64,000 nt of DNA from assembly GCA_035772405.1 (NCBI GenBank), contig JAYKKM010000381.1, positions 1,114,001-1,178,000 of the forward strand, written 5' to 3'. The position numbers were made by a program, and so were the translations under genes. This document shows, one piece after another, positions 1-11,870 of this stretch (its first letter is position 1; the number at the start of each line of letters is the position of its first letter). The notes beneath the pieces are model-generated. The model had not been told where the DNA came from. It saw only the letters and a program-made list of their open reading frames with translations, and ran no database searches. The stretch is from Chrysogorgia sp. JL179-B06. Its lineage: Eukaryota; Cnidaria; Anthozoa; Scleralcyonacea; Chrysogorgiidae.

Positions 1-7
1 GTACGAG

Positions 8-70
8 TGCCATGTATTTGCTCGTCCATGCCTTCTATTTGCTCGTCAATGCCTTCTATTTGCTCGTCGG
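8..70. repeat. 21-bp minisatellite, 3 units
   Basis: Three copies of the 21-bp unit tgccttctatttgctcgtca(a). The same unit recurs at 34583-34750 and 44294-44417, followed each time by the same flank (acgtactagaagtacatatg). The window edge may cut the array. I see nothing else definable in 71-392. Confidence 0.85.
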
Positions 71-917
71 CCAATACGTACTAGAAGTACATATGCTTTT
101 AGGAGGTTCCGCGGATATTCTCTCCCTGGAAATTTTGCATTTCTGAGACCTCTGAAATGACATTTCCTGCATTTTGGAGAGCAGAAATTAACAAAATTTA
201 AAGGCCGAAATAGGGAGTGTTTAGTGACATTTTTTCTCGAAATTGTGACAAATCTGCAACGGGTTGACCGCAAGCTTGTTGGTAATCGTTGTGATACTCG
301 TTATATCAACAAACATTTTTGGATTGTTTCAATGATCTCCTACGATTCTGCACCTATATCAAGTTGCAACAAACGCAGTGCTGCAAGCTTGTTAAGCCTT
401 GACAAAATGAAACAGTTTACAACAAACTGTTAGCAGACTTGCTGCAAGCCTGCAACAAACACATCCTCCAACAAAGCTCGTGTAGCCATTAATAATTATT
501 TGGGCATGGCTGCAAGACTATTTGTTTCTTAAAATTGAAATACACTTACATATAATTACTTTTTCAAAGTATCTTTAAATATTCGAAAATAAAATAAGAA
601 TACGACCATGCTTATGACATCACACTGCATAACGCTTATATATCCTTGAGATTATGGAATGAATCACTTGAAATGCTGGTGCATGTGCGTGGATGTATCC
701 AATGACATCAAATATGCAAATCATCAAACGATTCCCTGTGATAATGGTAAAGATATGCAGAATTTTCAATAAGTCATGCATTGTGATGTCATAAGTATGA
801 TCAATTACATATTAAACAATTCTTAATATCTCAAGAATGAAGTGAGATATGAAAAATAAAGATTAAAGCCCAGCAAATGACAGGACATGACAGAAATTTG
901 AAATTTATTAGCTAACG

Positions 918-944
918 TTTCGTCGCGACATGCAACATCTTCAG
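918..944 (-). ncRNA. Hammerhead-ribozyme-like core, copy A
   Basis: On the minus strand CTGAAGA (fits CUGANGA) is followed by a short stem-loop and GAAA. The stem is GTTGC/GCGAC here. Copies B and C have GTTG/CAAC at the same place, a change that keeps pairing. Penelope-like elements are known to carry hammerhead motifs, and Penelope-like debris occurs elsewhere in the window. Stems I and III and a cleavage site were not convincingly found, so activity is unproven. Confidence 0.35.
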
Positions 945-1175
945 AGCGATTTAAATTATTTGACACAAGTAGGTATACATATATACACAGTTCATTCAGT
1001 ATTAGGTTACAAAACGGTCAAAAATTTAAAACGGTCAAATATATATGATAACGATTAGTCAAGAGATTAAATTCAAATGTTGACCAAGTTAATGAAACGT
1101 ACAACGCCAACATAAGTTCTGTCCCACTTTGGCCTTAGCTATTAAATTTCAAATTTCTGTCATGTCTTGTCTTAG

Positions 1176-1716
1176 ACTATGTGCACACGGTGTCGTTTTC
1201 AAGTGTTTTTATTTGTGTCGTTTTCAATTTTGTCGTTTTGGCACTGCGTTCACACGAAGTGTTTTCGCAATATCCATCGCATTGTTTACAGTTTGGCCTG
1301 TCGTCTGTTAAGACTTTTAAATGCCGTTTTAATCGCTTTTTTGACTCATTAAATAATTGAATGGCTGTATTTTTTCTTTTATTTGTTGTTGTTATTGTTA
1401 TTAATAACGAGTTCACAACCAGGGTTGCCAGCTGAAAGATCAAGTTCCAGGCGAACAAAAATAATATCAGAATATCCGCCATTTTGAATTTTTAGCGTTT
1501 CAGGGTTTTCCCAAGGTTTTCCCCTGTTCACACGAGAACAAGAGGCAAAACGACACAGTTGAAAACGTTTTCAATAGCGAAAACGGTTATCAGATATCGT
1601 TTTCGTTATTGAAAACGTTTTCGTCAGTTGACGTCGTTTTCATCTGTTTTCGTGTGATACTTTTTGAAACGCGTTTCAGATAAAAACGCTTGAAAACGAC
1701 ACCGTGTGCACATAGT
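1176..1716. mobile_element. MITE with ACTATGTGCACACGG ends (copy A)
   Basis: Terminal inverted repeats of about 37 bp begin ACTATGTGCACACGGTGTCG at 1176 and end as the reverse complement at 1716. The interior is rich in cgttttc motifs. Same element at 14744-15245 and 27615-28159. Short ORFs inside it are unlike any protein I recognise and are not called. Confidence 0.75.
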
Positions 1717-2323
1717 GTAAAAGTCATTTGCTGAGCTTTAATCTTTATTTTTAAATTACGGTTCCCGCCTGGTGTTTTAATTTCCACAATTTTGAAAAGG
1801 AGATATCAAAAAGTTGTATATGGTTAGTCATAGTTTCAAGAGTTCTTTCAAACAAAAGAGTTATTTTACAACTGAATTTTTCATTGCAGTCAAAATCGGT
1901 CGTAGAAGACTGACGAAGTCGTGAATAAAAAAACACGGCACACGGTAACGCAAGATTAAAAATTGAACCCTCGACAAGCGCCAGGCACATGAGATCCACT
2001 CACATTTGATTTCATAACAAACTCTGCGATAGGTGGCATTTTGAATTTTCATGATGCTACACGGGCGTGCAAGATGGGATTTTCTAGAAAAATGTATGCT
2101 AGTTTATGTGTCTTGTTGGGAATTTTAAAGTGGCACTACGATGAAAATTCACCGCCGTTTTTAGATTTTCTTTAGCATAGAATAGTATTTCAGGGTCGAA
2201 AGTGATCATCGATGTAAAAAAAACCTAAAAAATAGTATTTTGAAGTAAGTACTTAGTAAGTACTGAGATCAGTTCCAAGTGAGCCCGCAATTTCAAAAGG
2301 TAATATTGTTTGTGACGTCATTC

Positions 2324-4058
2324 TATGGAGCGGTATCCGGTTCACAAATACAATGTGAACTGTTTGATACGATGTTGCGGCTTCACATCACGACATTATG
2401 GCATCTGAGTAAGGCAGTTTGCCCACATGACGTTATGTTACGACAGAACTGCTGGACATTACGTCTTCCTACATTACGTTCTGGCAACATGAACTTATGT
2501 TACGTCAACACTGTTGGACATTAAGTCTTAATTACATTACGTTCTGCCTTCGCAAACGTACGCTCCGACGTCGGAGCATCATGAAATGGCGGTCTATCGT
2601 CACGCGGTGAAAGGGTCAATAATGATACGATGTTTCGGCTTGGAGTCTGGTGACTAACGGACAACGGTAATATAACTAAACAACACAAGACGTTGCTCGT
2701 GCTGTTGGAGAGCAATCAGCCCTTTTCAAAGCTGTAAATTTGCTGGAAAGGTCAGTTAATTTACTAAAAGAGTCAAGAAGCAGTGGAAGTACCAGTGGAA
2801 ACGATTTAACGGTTGAAAATGACGAGTTATTACAAAGTAGAGCAGTTGCAAACTACAGGTTAGTTGTTTTCCCGCCTAAATTATTATGATAAGCCAAAGC
2901 AGTCAGTTTAGTTTATAATTGTATTGTTTTGAAGCTGTAACAGGTAAAATTCTTAGACATTATGTCCAGAATGCGCATAATTTTTGACAACAATGTCTAG
3001 AAAGATACTGACAAGTGCAACTTTTTACATTGGCATTTTTGTTGATGAGGCAAACCCGAAAAATCATAGCTCACCTTGGCAATTGCTGAGGCAAATAACG
3101 AGGACTATCATCATTAGCAATGTTGTACTTTATGTTAATTTTCGTGAAAATGTAAGCCAGTTATTTGTTTTTGAAGGAATATATTTCCTGGTCCTCCAGT
3201 AGCATCCCACTCTAGGCAGTCTACCTCATCATCTACCAGCATTCAAAAACAAATAACTGGCTTACATTTTCCCGAAAATTAACATAAAGTACAACATTGC
3301 TAATGATGATAGTCCTCGTTATTTGCGTGAGCTATGATTTTTCGGGTTTGCCTCAACAAAAATGCCAATGTAAAAAGTTGCACTAGTCAGTATCTTTCTA
3401 GACATTGTTGTCAAAAATTATGCGCATTCTGGACATGTCTAAGAATTTTACCTGTTACAGCTTCAAAACAATACAATTATAAACTAAACTGACTGCTTTG
3501 GCTTATCAGAATAATTTAGGCGGGAAAACAACTAACCTGTAGTTTGCAACTGTTCTACTTTGTAATAACTCGTCATTTTCAACCGTTAAATCGTTTCCAC
3601 TAGTACTTCCACTACTTCTTGACTCTTAGTAAATTAACTGACCTTTCCAGCAAATTTACAGCTTTGAAAAGGGCTGATTGCTCTCCAACAGCACGAGCAA
3701 CGTCTTGTGTTGTTTAATTATATTACCGTTGTCCGTTAGTCACCAGACTCCAAGCCGAAACATCGTATCATTATTGACCCTTTCACCGCGTGACGATAGA
3801 CCGCCGCCATTTCATGATGCGTACGTTTGCGAAGGCAGAACGTAATGTAATTAAGACTTAATGTCCAACAGTGTTGACGTAACATAAGTTCATGTTGCCA
3901 GAACGTAATGTAGGAAGACGTAATGTCCAGCAGTTCTGTCGTAACATAACGTCATGTGGGCAAACTGCCTTACTCAGATGCCATAATGTCGTGATGTGAA
4001 GCCGCAACATCGTATCAAACAGTTCACATTGTATTTGTGAACCGGATACCGCTCCATA
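2324..4058. mobile_element. Foldback transposon, 1.7-kb near-perfect palindrome
   Basis: Ends are TATGGAGCGGTATCCGG and its exact reverse complement. The left arm (about 2324-3174) repeats inverted as 3240-4058 with a loop of about 65 bp. A 6-bp direct repeat TCATTC flanks it (2318-2323 and 4059-4064). Copy B carries the uninterrupted empty site near 15851, and copy C lacks the element too. No transposase ORF is present, so it must be mobilised in trans. Superfamily not assigned; a 6-bp duplication would suit IS3EU- or Dada-like transposases. Confidence 0.9.
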
Positions 4059-4196
4059 TCATTCTCTCATTGCTATGCCTGAATTTCAGTCGAGGTTACT
4101 TGTTTTCTTGTTTTCTGCGAGAAGTAGATGAAATCCAACCTTTCAGACGAAGAATTTGAAAAAAATACTTCGATCACTATGGATTTACTTGAAGAA

Positions 4197-5864
4197 CAAG
4201 ACGCCCGCTAGGCGTTAACTCGGGCTCTTGAATTAGTGGCTTGTTGAAAGACATTGTAGGCAAATTCAGTGATTTGAATTCAATATACACAAATCTATAG
4301 TTGAATACAATGGTACATGTAATGATACAGCTGTCAGTGCAGGGGTGGTTGCAAACCCATAACACAGTGTTGGCCAACGGCTTTGATTATATGAAGGTGA
4401 GTTGGCTCAGTATCCAAGCTGGCTTACTGAGCGGAAGTCTGCCCCGCCAAATGAGCCACCCTGTTTGCTGACCTAATCCAGTTCTAGCCAACAGGGTCAG
4501 CCTGGCAAGAGAGCCGGCCAGTGCTCATGTAATAACAATTCATATGCTCAGTCCGGCAAACCGGTTCAGTTTGAGCAAGCATTAAATCAGTTAATCTTTT
4601 TCTCAGTGTATAAGGCATAGCAGTAAATCAAACCATTTAGCTGGCAGTAGCAAGGTGTCATAAGCCATTATAAAACAGTTTAAAGAAATGTAATTCAAAA
4701 TCATTATTTCTTTGAAGTTATATTAACATTTTGAGCCAGTAAAAATATTCATAATTTTAGCATATTTATTATTTGAGAGGCTTTATATACATACTAGTGA
4801 CTAGTCAGTCCAGTAGGCCGGCCAGCTAATTGTAATATAAAGACAGATTACTGCATAGTTAACTATGTTACTGTTTCGATTAGCGAGCCAACTCGCTTTC
4901 CATGTAGTCAAGGCCAAAATTCAGACCCGTCACTGGTAAACCAGCAAACAACAACAAACTCTTTATTCCTTGACCTTGATAGTTGGTAATTTGGGTGTCA
5001 GAGATTTATATACTGTGTGTTCATTTGTAAGCATTTGTGTATATTATAATACATATATAAACAATCAATACAAACTTACTGATAACCCAGAACATTTTGG
5101 AGCCCCATTTAAGCTTACAGGTAAAATATCAAGTGAAACAGGGTAAAATTCGATAGCAACTAAACATAGTACTTGGTATATATGAAACAATAAACTGTAG
5201 CGGTATAAATGCGTATAATATATGAAACAATAAACTGTAGCATCAACTTTATTTTGTATAACATAACAATAAACAATACAGGCAACAAAGCTTATAAAAA
5301 TATTACAGTTACCTCAGAACAATTAACATATTTCCATGCAGCATTCATATGTTGAGTCTCATAATAAATTATTAAACATTTAGTAGACAATTAAAGCGTA
5401 TGGAAACAGATAATTTGATCGAGTACAGGTTCTCGAAATCGTAGACCAACCCGTTTCGAAAGCGGTCGGGATTGTGAGCGTATATATATAAGATCAAGAT
5501 ACTTGCCAGTTGCCAGCCACATCAAAGATTTTCAGTGAAGAGCACTCGAAGAAAGGTGATCAGATCACTGGATCGATGAGTAAATAAAGCACAATGGCGC
5601 ATATATGCAGTGTTTTCAGTTTCGCAAAGGTGAAAAGCCTGGGTACGAGGACAAAAAATTTTTTGGGATCACTTCACTGCGCATGTGTAGTAATCCCACA
5701 TTCATAGTCTCGCTCACTAGTCTACAAATTTAGTCAACAATGATGCAATAATTGCCATTTCGCGACGACGACAAAATAATAATAATAAAAATAATAAAAA
5801 TAATAATAAACAGAGCCCTTTTTAAGACTCGTGCTCTCCCCCCAGGGGGGGGAGGCCCGAGTAA
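4197..5864. mobile_element. Hairpin-ended non-autonomous element
   Basis: Absent from copies B and C, where the sequence runs gaagaa-ttagcc without interruption. Both ends form short hairpins: caagacgcccg...cgggctcttg at 4197-4230 and a C-run/G-run hairpin at about 5825-5862. No target-site duplication is seen and insertion is between A and T, which recalls Helitron-like elements, but the TC/CTRR termini are missing. An inverted diverged copy occupies 41054-42845, and a lone terminal hairpin sits near 21537-21567. It has an (AAT)n run at 5784-5811 and no coding capacity. Confidence 0.7.
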
Positions 5865-6390
5865 TTAGCCATGTGGAGTCTTCGCGTTGAGAATCTGACG
5901 TCACTTCGTTACGCTTAACAAATCAGAAAAATAATTCTTGCAATCGTCGAATCGCAAAACGCTTTATAAATACGTAAAAATATCGAAAGGTACAATTTTT
6001 ATCGTAGTACCACAATTAAAAGCACTAGTAAAAGCCGGTTTATTGGGCTTTCAGAAAATATATAACTTTCGCAACAGTTATGGTTATTTCCAGAAATATC
6101 AATAGAACAAAGAGGTTGTTCTATTTTGGATGTTTTTCAGCCCGACAGCAAGGAGTTAACGCAGGACCTCGAGATTAGACCAATGTTAAAGAGCAAAAAA
6201 TATCAAAAGTACAGCAGAAAGGTGAGATGATACTTTTTGTTTTTAGTATTGGTTATTTAATTGAACAAAAATTCCGAGGGTTATTAGGATTTTATTTTAA
6301 AATTAATTAAGATGAGACTTTTAGGCGATGGGTTAGGATTATTGTTACCACGTCACCGGAGTGTTTTTCAGTGGGGTCCTGTAGTACATC

Positions 6391-6467
6391 ACAACATTAC
6401 GTTACATTACATTTTGTTACATTACATTATGTTACATTACATTATATTGCATTGCATTGCATTTCAC
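6391..6467. repeat. (ACATT)n-type satellite, copy A
   Basis: Tandem acatt/acgtt/gcatt pentamers. The same locus in copies B (16487-16570) and C (29481-29551) differs in unit number, so it is length-polymorphic between duplicates. Confidence 0.8.
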
Positions 6468-6508
6468 TAGGGTGAGAATCAGCTAAAAAATGCTACCGCG
6501 CGACCATT

Positions 6509-6871
6509 AAAATTTTATTGTCTTATTTGGAAGAACTTTTAAAATAATAAAGTAATTTCTTTCGAAGATTTTTGCTTCTTCGCTTTGTTTTTGAAATATT
6601 TCAGTTTTGTTTGATATACGCATGTCTGGAATTTCGTCAACATGCATAATGACTTACCGGAGAAGTTTGTGTATCACTTTCATTCTGGTGTTGTGGGAGA
6701 AACACGCGCACATGTTATTCACACTATATAGTGTTCATTATAACATTCTCTGGTAAATCACATGTGTGATGTGACGAAATTCCATACAAATATATCAAAA
6801 AGAAAGCGAAGAAACGAAAATCTTCAAAAGAAGTTACTTTATCATTTTAAAAGTTCTTCCAAATAAAATTT
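6509..6871. mobile_element. Inverted-repeat MITE, copy A
   Basis: Arms of about 75 bp (cttatttggaagaactttta near 6520, its reverse complement near 6865) enclose an unrelated centre. Same element at 16614-16985 and 29592-29971. The element at 63492-63983 has a similar design but different arms. Confidence 0.6.
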
Positions 6872-7264
6872 ATCGGACTGTCTACGGAATCCAAATATGC
6901 CTCGCCGACCTTAGCGAGAAACCGAAAATTCTGGGTGGTGTTATGATTAGGGTCAGGCAGCTCCGTAACTTGTGTAGCAGGTTTTGCTCATGACATATGG
7001 GACGTAATTTTTAATTCACGTAACATCTCGGTATTATTTGTTACTGTTCTTGCACTTTTCTTCATTCACTATTAAGTGAAAATTACTGAAGTAATAAAGT
7101 GCCAACGTATAGTAGTTTGCCTGTTATGCCGCCTTTCGAAACGTTTTTCTATACCGGTTATAATCCCATTCAAAACTGCTTATAAACGGGATTCTACGAT
7201 ATTTTGAAACGCAAATTGCAATATAAGTTTATGAAGAGCTCGACTAAGAATTGTCCTATATTGA

Positions 7265-7580
7265 CTGTATCTTGCGTTTGTGGATTTTACACAATCGTAA
7301 TATTTGGGCCTTCCTGAGCAAAATCATAATATATCTTGTCAGCCGAAAATTTCATCTTCACGACATGGACTTTTCGCTGTTAAAGTTATCGGATTTGATA
7401 TCACAAGAGGCTTTTTTGTGGCAGGTACTGGTTTATAATATATGCCTCTTGTGACATCACATCTGGTAACTTTGAGCTCCACGAAGATGAAATTTTCGAC
7501 TGACAATATATATTATGATTTTGCTCAGGAAGACAGAAATATTACGAATATGTAAAATCCCCAAACGTGAGATAGGCACT
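7265..7580. mobile_element. Inverted-repeat MITE, copy A
   Basis: Arms share ttcctgagcaaaatcataat (7310) with its reverse complement near 7535, extending over roughly 120 bp each. The reading frames inside are palindromic shadows. Equivalent copies lie at 17385-17695 and 30395-30668. Confidence 0.6.
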
Positions 7581-7639
7581 CTGAACTCTTTTGGTACTTG
7601 TCTTTCAGCATTTAGAAATAGTCAATGTTTTCTTCTAAT

Positions 7640-8058
7640 CAGGGCCAATGGTGCCCCCGCCCCCAATAAAACAAAAGCATAGATGCAAGCCAAAACGTGC
7701 AACTTCTGCTCCACAGTCCACAAAACTACGAGGTCGCGTCGTGCAGATGTCAAGTGTACGGTACAAAAGTCTTGAAGGAATTTCGACTGTGAGGATGAAG
7801 AAAACTGGGAACCAGTTTGACCGACTTGGCCCCATGGCCCAGCTGACCTCCATCTCGCTGTCAACCGCCATTAGTATTTAGAGAAATATAAAGTGGAAAT
7901 TATGAAGCGAAAAGTTTAAAACTTCCCTCAAAATGGCGTTTCCGACTTACAAATTCAAAAAATTTCAGTGGGAGCATGCCAACGGACTATCCTAAATGTT
8001 TTGCCCCACTCGCCCCACCCACCCACCCCCCCATATCCAGACTGCTCCGCTGCCCCTG
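7640..8058. mobile_element. hAT-like MITE (CAGGGGCGGC family), copy A
   Basis: The right end reads gctccgctgcccctg and is followed by ttctaat; the same 7 bp precede the left end, giving a target-site duplication. The left terminus is eroded (cagggccaatgg) compared with copies B and C, which keep CAGGGGCGGCGGAGC. C-rich runs flank a unique core. No transposase. Confidence 0.75.
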
Positions 8059-8616
8059 TTCTAATGAACAAAATACGTTCGCCCCTCCCACCCGCGCCCT
8101 TAAGTTCTCGCCCCAAAAACGCCTGCGGAGGAGGTAGCATAATACGATATATGGAACGCAGGACCGCGAGTGCTGGGGAGTTCGGCTTTGCCCAGTTATA
8201 AAATATTAAAAATATAGAGAGCTTTTTAAATTAAAAAGTTAAAGAATCTGACTTTCATACTTCATGACAGCTATCCTTTAATCAGTCTTAGTTAATTTTT
8301 AACACTCATCCACAACCTACATATACACGCAGTGTTAAAAAACCCGATTGTTGTATTGAATTGCTCCGCGCTCGGTAAGCCGTGGCGCCTGCGATACGCT
8401 AATGATATACACCGCATTAATATCTTCAAGATGGCGCTGCCCAATCGCTTTCTGGTATAGTAATTACTTGGGCGGCATGTGGTTGCACCAAGTCTTAAAA
8501 CCAGCTTCGTTATTTTTGTTATTTTTCTTGCTCCACGCTCCACGCAATAACTCGACCCAGGGTCTTCACCCTTGCCTCAGCTTGTTGTCAATACCAATTA
8601 CGACCATAGCTTCCAC

Positions 8617-8745
8617 TTGCCAGGAAATTTCCTGGCAAAAGGAAATATTGGGCTCTGACAGGAAAAATGGCAGGAAATCCTTTTTGGAAGGAAATTGGCA
8701 GGAAATATATAATGAATTGCCAGGATAATGGCAGGAAATTCTGAG
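8617..8745. repeat. Cluster of GGCAGGAAAT motifs, copy A
   Basis: About six ggcaggaaat/gccaggaaat words, including the palindrome gccaggaaatttcctggc, within 130 bp; more follow near 9095-9130. Copy B has the same cluster at about 18917-19035. Function unknown. Confidence 0.55.
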
Positions 8746-10416
8746 ATTCCAACCATTGGGGCTTTAAAATAGTCTATGTGTGGCGTAGTAACTAGTAAAA
8801 TGTTGAATATACAAGAAAGCTACCTATCATAGAGTTTTCAAACGCTGGCAATTTGATTTGGGCCTTCAATTGGCGGCGTTTTCGCCTTCGCAAATCGCAT
8901 CAACTTCGGAAATCGCTCGGTACGATTCGGAAATTGCTAGGGAATCGCTCGCAGGCTCAACTCAAACCCATTTTAGCGGCTGAAAAAAATTATTTGTTAA
9001 AAAAATGACAAATGTTAATGTTCGGAAAACGACGAAAATCTCAAGAATAAAGACACTGTTTGCTGAGATTTTTAAGTCATATTTTAATGGGAAATGCCAG
9101 GAAATTTTGCAATTTCTGGCAGGAAATAATGAAATATTGCAATAAATAAGGTTATACTCTATCACCTCGTGAACGAGTATAAAGCATTTCATAGCTAAGC
9201 TGTACTTAACAATATGGCAGTACCACAGTATAGGAAGAGGGCATCTCATTTTATTCGTGCGTCGGGTGTTTACAAGCGTATTATATGACTAAATTGTCAA
9301 GTAGTGTTCATTCTGTAACGAGTTCTGGTATTAAAGTAGGTTAAATTGTATTCAACCAGATTTCTGAAGGACTATAATTCCTTGCATAGTTTCTTTGGTC
9401 CTTTGTCTATTTTCAAAAACATCAACGCTTCGTCAGGTGTAAAGTCCTACTGTATCGCTCTCCACTGAACAGTCCATAATCTTCAATCCTGCATGTTCTA
9501 CAATGCGAGATATACGACGTCACTAATTTTCATGGAATACAGCACCAATTTGCCAGCGGAACACCCGATGGGAAAATCTGGAACGTGTTCTCCACCCCAT
9601 GCTGCAGCAAATCTTCAGGAGGTTAAAAGTGGGCTGCTTTCTTCCGTTCAATATAGTGCATTGGAAATTCTTCTCATTATATGTAAATACTGCGTCTACC
9701 CAAGGACAAGTTCAACAATCTGAATAAAACAAAAATACCAAACTTTCGCGTGTGCAGCAAACTTAAGCACAACTGTAACCAAAGTAGAGAAATTATTTAT
9801 ATATAAACCTGCTGCGAAACGATTTATACAATCGGATAATTCACAACAATTTTATTGTAGTCAGAAAGATGCCATCGAATGATTCTGCTTATTTCTGAAG
9901 CCCTTTATATACTCTACCTGTAATACCCTTGGGTCTACAACCATTGTATTATCACAATGCATGTGCTGCACTTGTACATACCGCAACGCTATGAAATACA
10001 TATGAAAACAGGAAATCCAGTTTTATGAAAGTGGAAGCACTGATTACGACACCTGTAAACCCGCAAACTGATGCAAAGATTCTCTCCAGGATAACTGGAT
10101 GAGAGAAACACGGATGAGAGATTAAAGAAAGAACTCGCAGAACCGTGGACGAAACGTCAACATGACAACATATATAGTCGTTGCAAGGCATGCAAGCGAA
10201 TTGAAGCGAGTTCGGACTTTCGTTTTATCCTGGGAAACTCCGTAATATTAATCATTATGAAACGTTGTGTTTTTATCCGATTTGCATCGAAATGATCACT
10301 TGTATCTGGCGAATCGAACGCTGTAGGTTTCGTTTTTGTGAAGATCAGATGTTATATTCTGTTCGATTGAAGGTCTTCGTGTGTCAAAGTATAAAAAACG
10401 AGCAGCAGTGTGACTG

Positions 10417-10531
10417 TGAGCGAGCAGTGTAAACGAGCAGCAGTGTTTTATCAGATATAAAACACGAGGGCGTAGCCCGAGTGTTTTAGATCTGATAAAA
10501 CACGTGCTGCGAGTTTACTAAACGGCTTCAA
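10417..10531. repeat. Nested hairpin, copy A
   Basis: Outer arms cagcagtgttttatcagat / atctgataaaacacgtgctg surround an inner hairpin of about 32 bp (taaaacacgagggc...gcccgagtgtttta). Copy B (23268-23336) has the outer arms without the inner hairpin. Confidence 0.6.
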
Positions 10532-10673
10532 ACACGACCCATTTGATAAGTTCATTGGCGTAGTAATTTTGAAAATCGATGTTGTTTAAGCCGAGAAAAT
10601 CAAAGATAAAGTTTATGTAAATCAGGACGAATCTTTATCACATTTAAAGCAACGATACGGTAGTGATTTTCTT

Positions 10674-11127
10674 CAAGGGCGGCGGAAGGGGGGGGGGGCT
10701 AGGGGGGCTGTAGCCCCCCAATATTTCAGACGAGGGGGCTAAGCCCCCCCAATATTTTCAGAAAGAGCGTTAATTGCCAATGTCTTTTAAATATCCGTCC
10801 ACCAATACACCATTGGGCCAACCAACTTCAATTTAATCCCCACAACTTCTTCTAGAAACCCGTCCATTTTATCCAAACATTCGGAAAAACATCTCAAATT
10901 GAAACTTCGCTGCTTTAACTGTCCCTATTCAAAAGTGGACACACTCATGTTGGCAGCCATTGTAAAAGTTTGCTTCTCTTAGTTAATAGTTACTTGAAGT
11001 ACTGTAATTAAATGCACGCACCGCTGACCGCTCACAATCTGCGCCGGCACAAGTGGGAGAAAATCGAGCAAATTGATTTTCTTTGTGAATTAGCCCCCCC
11101 AATATAAAACATCTTCCGCCGCCACTG
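10674..11127. mobile_element. hAT-like MITE (CARKGGCGGCGGAAG), copy A
   Basis: Ends CAAGGGCGGCGGAAG and CTTCCGCCGCCACTG are inverted repeats and are flanked on both sides by ttttctt (10667-10673, 11128-11134). C/G runs lie just inside the ends. The same insertion sits in copy B (23493-23943), so it predates the duplication. Confidence 0.8.
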
Positions 11128-11620
11128 TTTTCTTTTGTCTTTTCCTCATGAATTATTAATGAGTGTTTGAAATTTTTATAAAAATCAACGGCAACGTCGG
11201 CGCAAGGTATACGAAACATGTCTGTTACGAAATTACATCGGTTTAATGGACATAAAAGCATTAAATCTTCGGGTAAACGACGAATACTATAGATCTTGAG
11301 TTGAAGCCATGTCCTTTGATTTTATAGACAAGTCTCGCATTAATCGCTTACGCATTTTCTCAATTAGAAAAAATAGCATTGCCGTGTTTGTTTACATTAA
11401 ATTTCGTCTACGTAGCCTGCGTGTAGACGCCTGCCTGATTTTTCTTCGTCCGCATTTCTAAAAGTTCCCACTTTAAACTAGCGCTGCACAATGCCTTCAG
11501 TGCCTGATTACTGTAATCAAGGCATTAAAAAGTATCCTTTGTAATATATAAGACAAGTGCGCGGGTTTTCTAATTCCAACTGTTTAACATCCGTACATGC
11601 CACGGCACCATTTCAAATAA

Positions 11621-11714
11621 CCGGAAGTTCGTCAACCAGTTCTGTTCCAAATAAGGCGATTTGGGGTCATGACCCTTAGTCACGAGATATTCCTTTTCGC
11701 AATATTATAATAAT
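11621..11714 (+). promoter_or_regulatory. Predicted promoter of gene 1
   Basis: Contains an ETS-type word CCGGAAGT at 11621-11628 and an AT-rich TATTATAATAAT at 11703-11714, about 155 bp before the ATG. Both words recur at similar spacing before the paralogues. Promoter status is inferred from conservation; the start site is unknown. Confidence 0.45.
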
Positions 11715-11813
11715 CAAGGTATTGTCTTCAGAAAACGAAAGCAAAGCTGTGCAAGAAACATCTTCGTCTGTCTCTTTGATCTATCAAGATAACTAACAAT
11801 TTTGTCAATCCAG

Positions 11814-11855
11814 ATGAAACCTCCAATTTCACTTCGTTCAGTCGACCTGTTTTAA
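11814..11855 (+). promoter_or_regulatory. Upstream ORF, 13 codons (gene 1)
   Basis: ATG 15 bp before the main start region opens MKPPISLRSVDLF and closes with TAA 15 bp before the main ATG. The peptide start MKPPISL is kept in paralogues, with 13, 17 or 21 codons. Likely translational control element. Confidence 0.55.
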
Positions 11856-11870
11856 ATTCTCTGAAGTCTG

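Larger units (their letters stand above)
852..1752. mobile_element. Nested inverted-repeat element (copy A)
   Basis: Outer inverted ends read AAAAATAAAGATTAAAGC at 852 and its reverse complement ending at 1752. Inside lie a second inverted pair around 886 and 1165 (gacatgacagaaatttgaaa) and a third element at 1176-1716. The arrangement looks like successive insertions of non-autonomous elements. No transposase is visible. Confidence 0.7.

Noticed and set aside
1177..1482. 101-codon reverse ORF with a hydrophobic start (MADILILFLFAW)
   Set aside because: Inside a MITE, shortened differently in each copy, no recognisable family.
7622..7881. Overlapping ORFs on both strands inside the hAT-like MITE, with a CNFC...HKTTRSRR stretch that faintly recalls a transposase zinc motif
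   Set aside because: Frames are broken in the other copies and the likeness is too weak.
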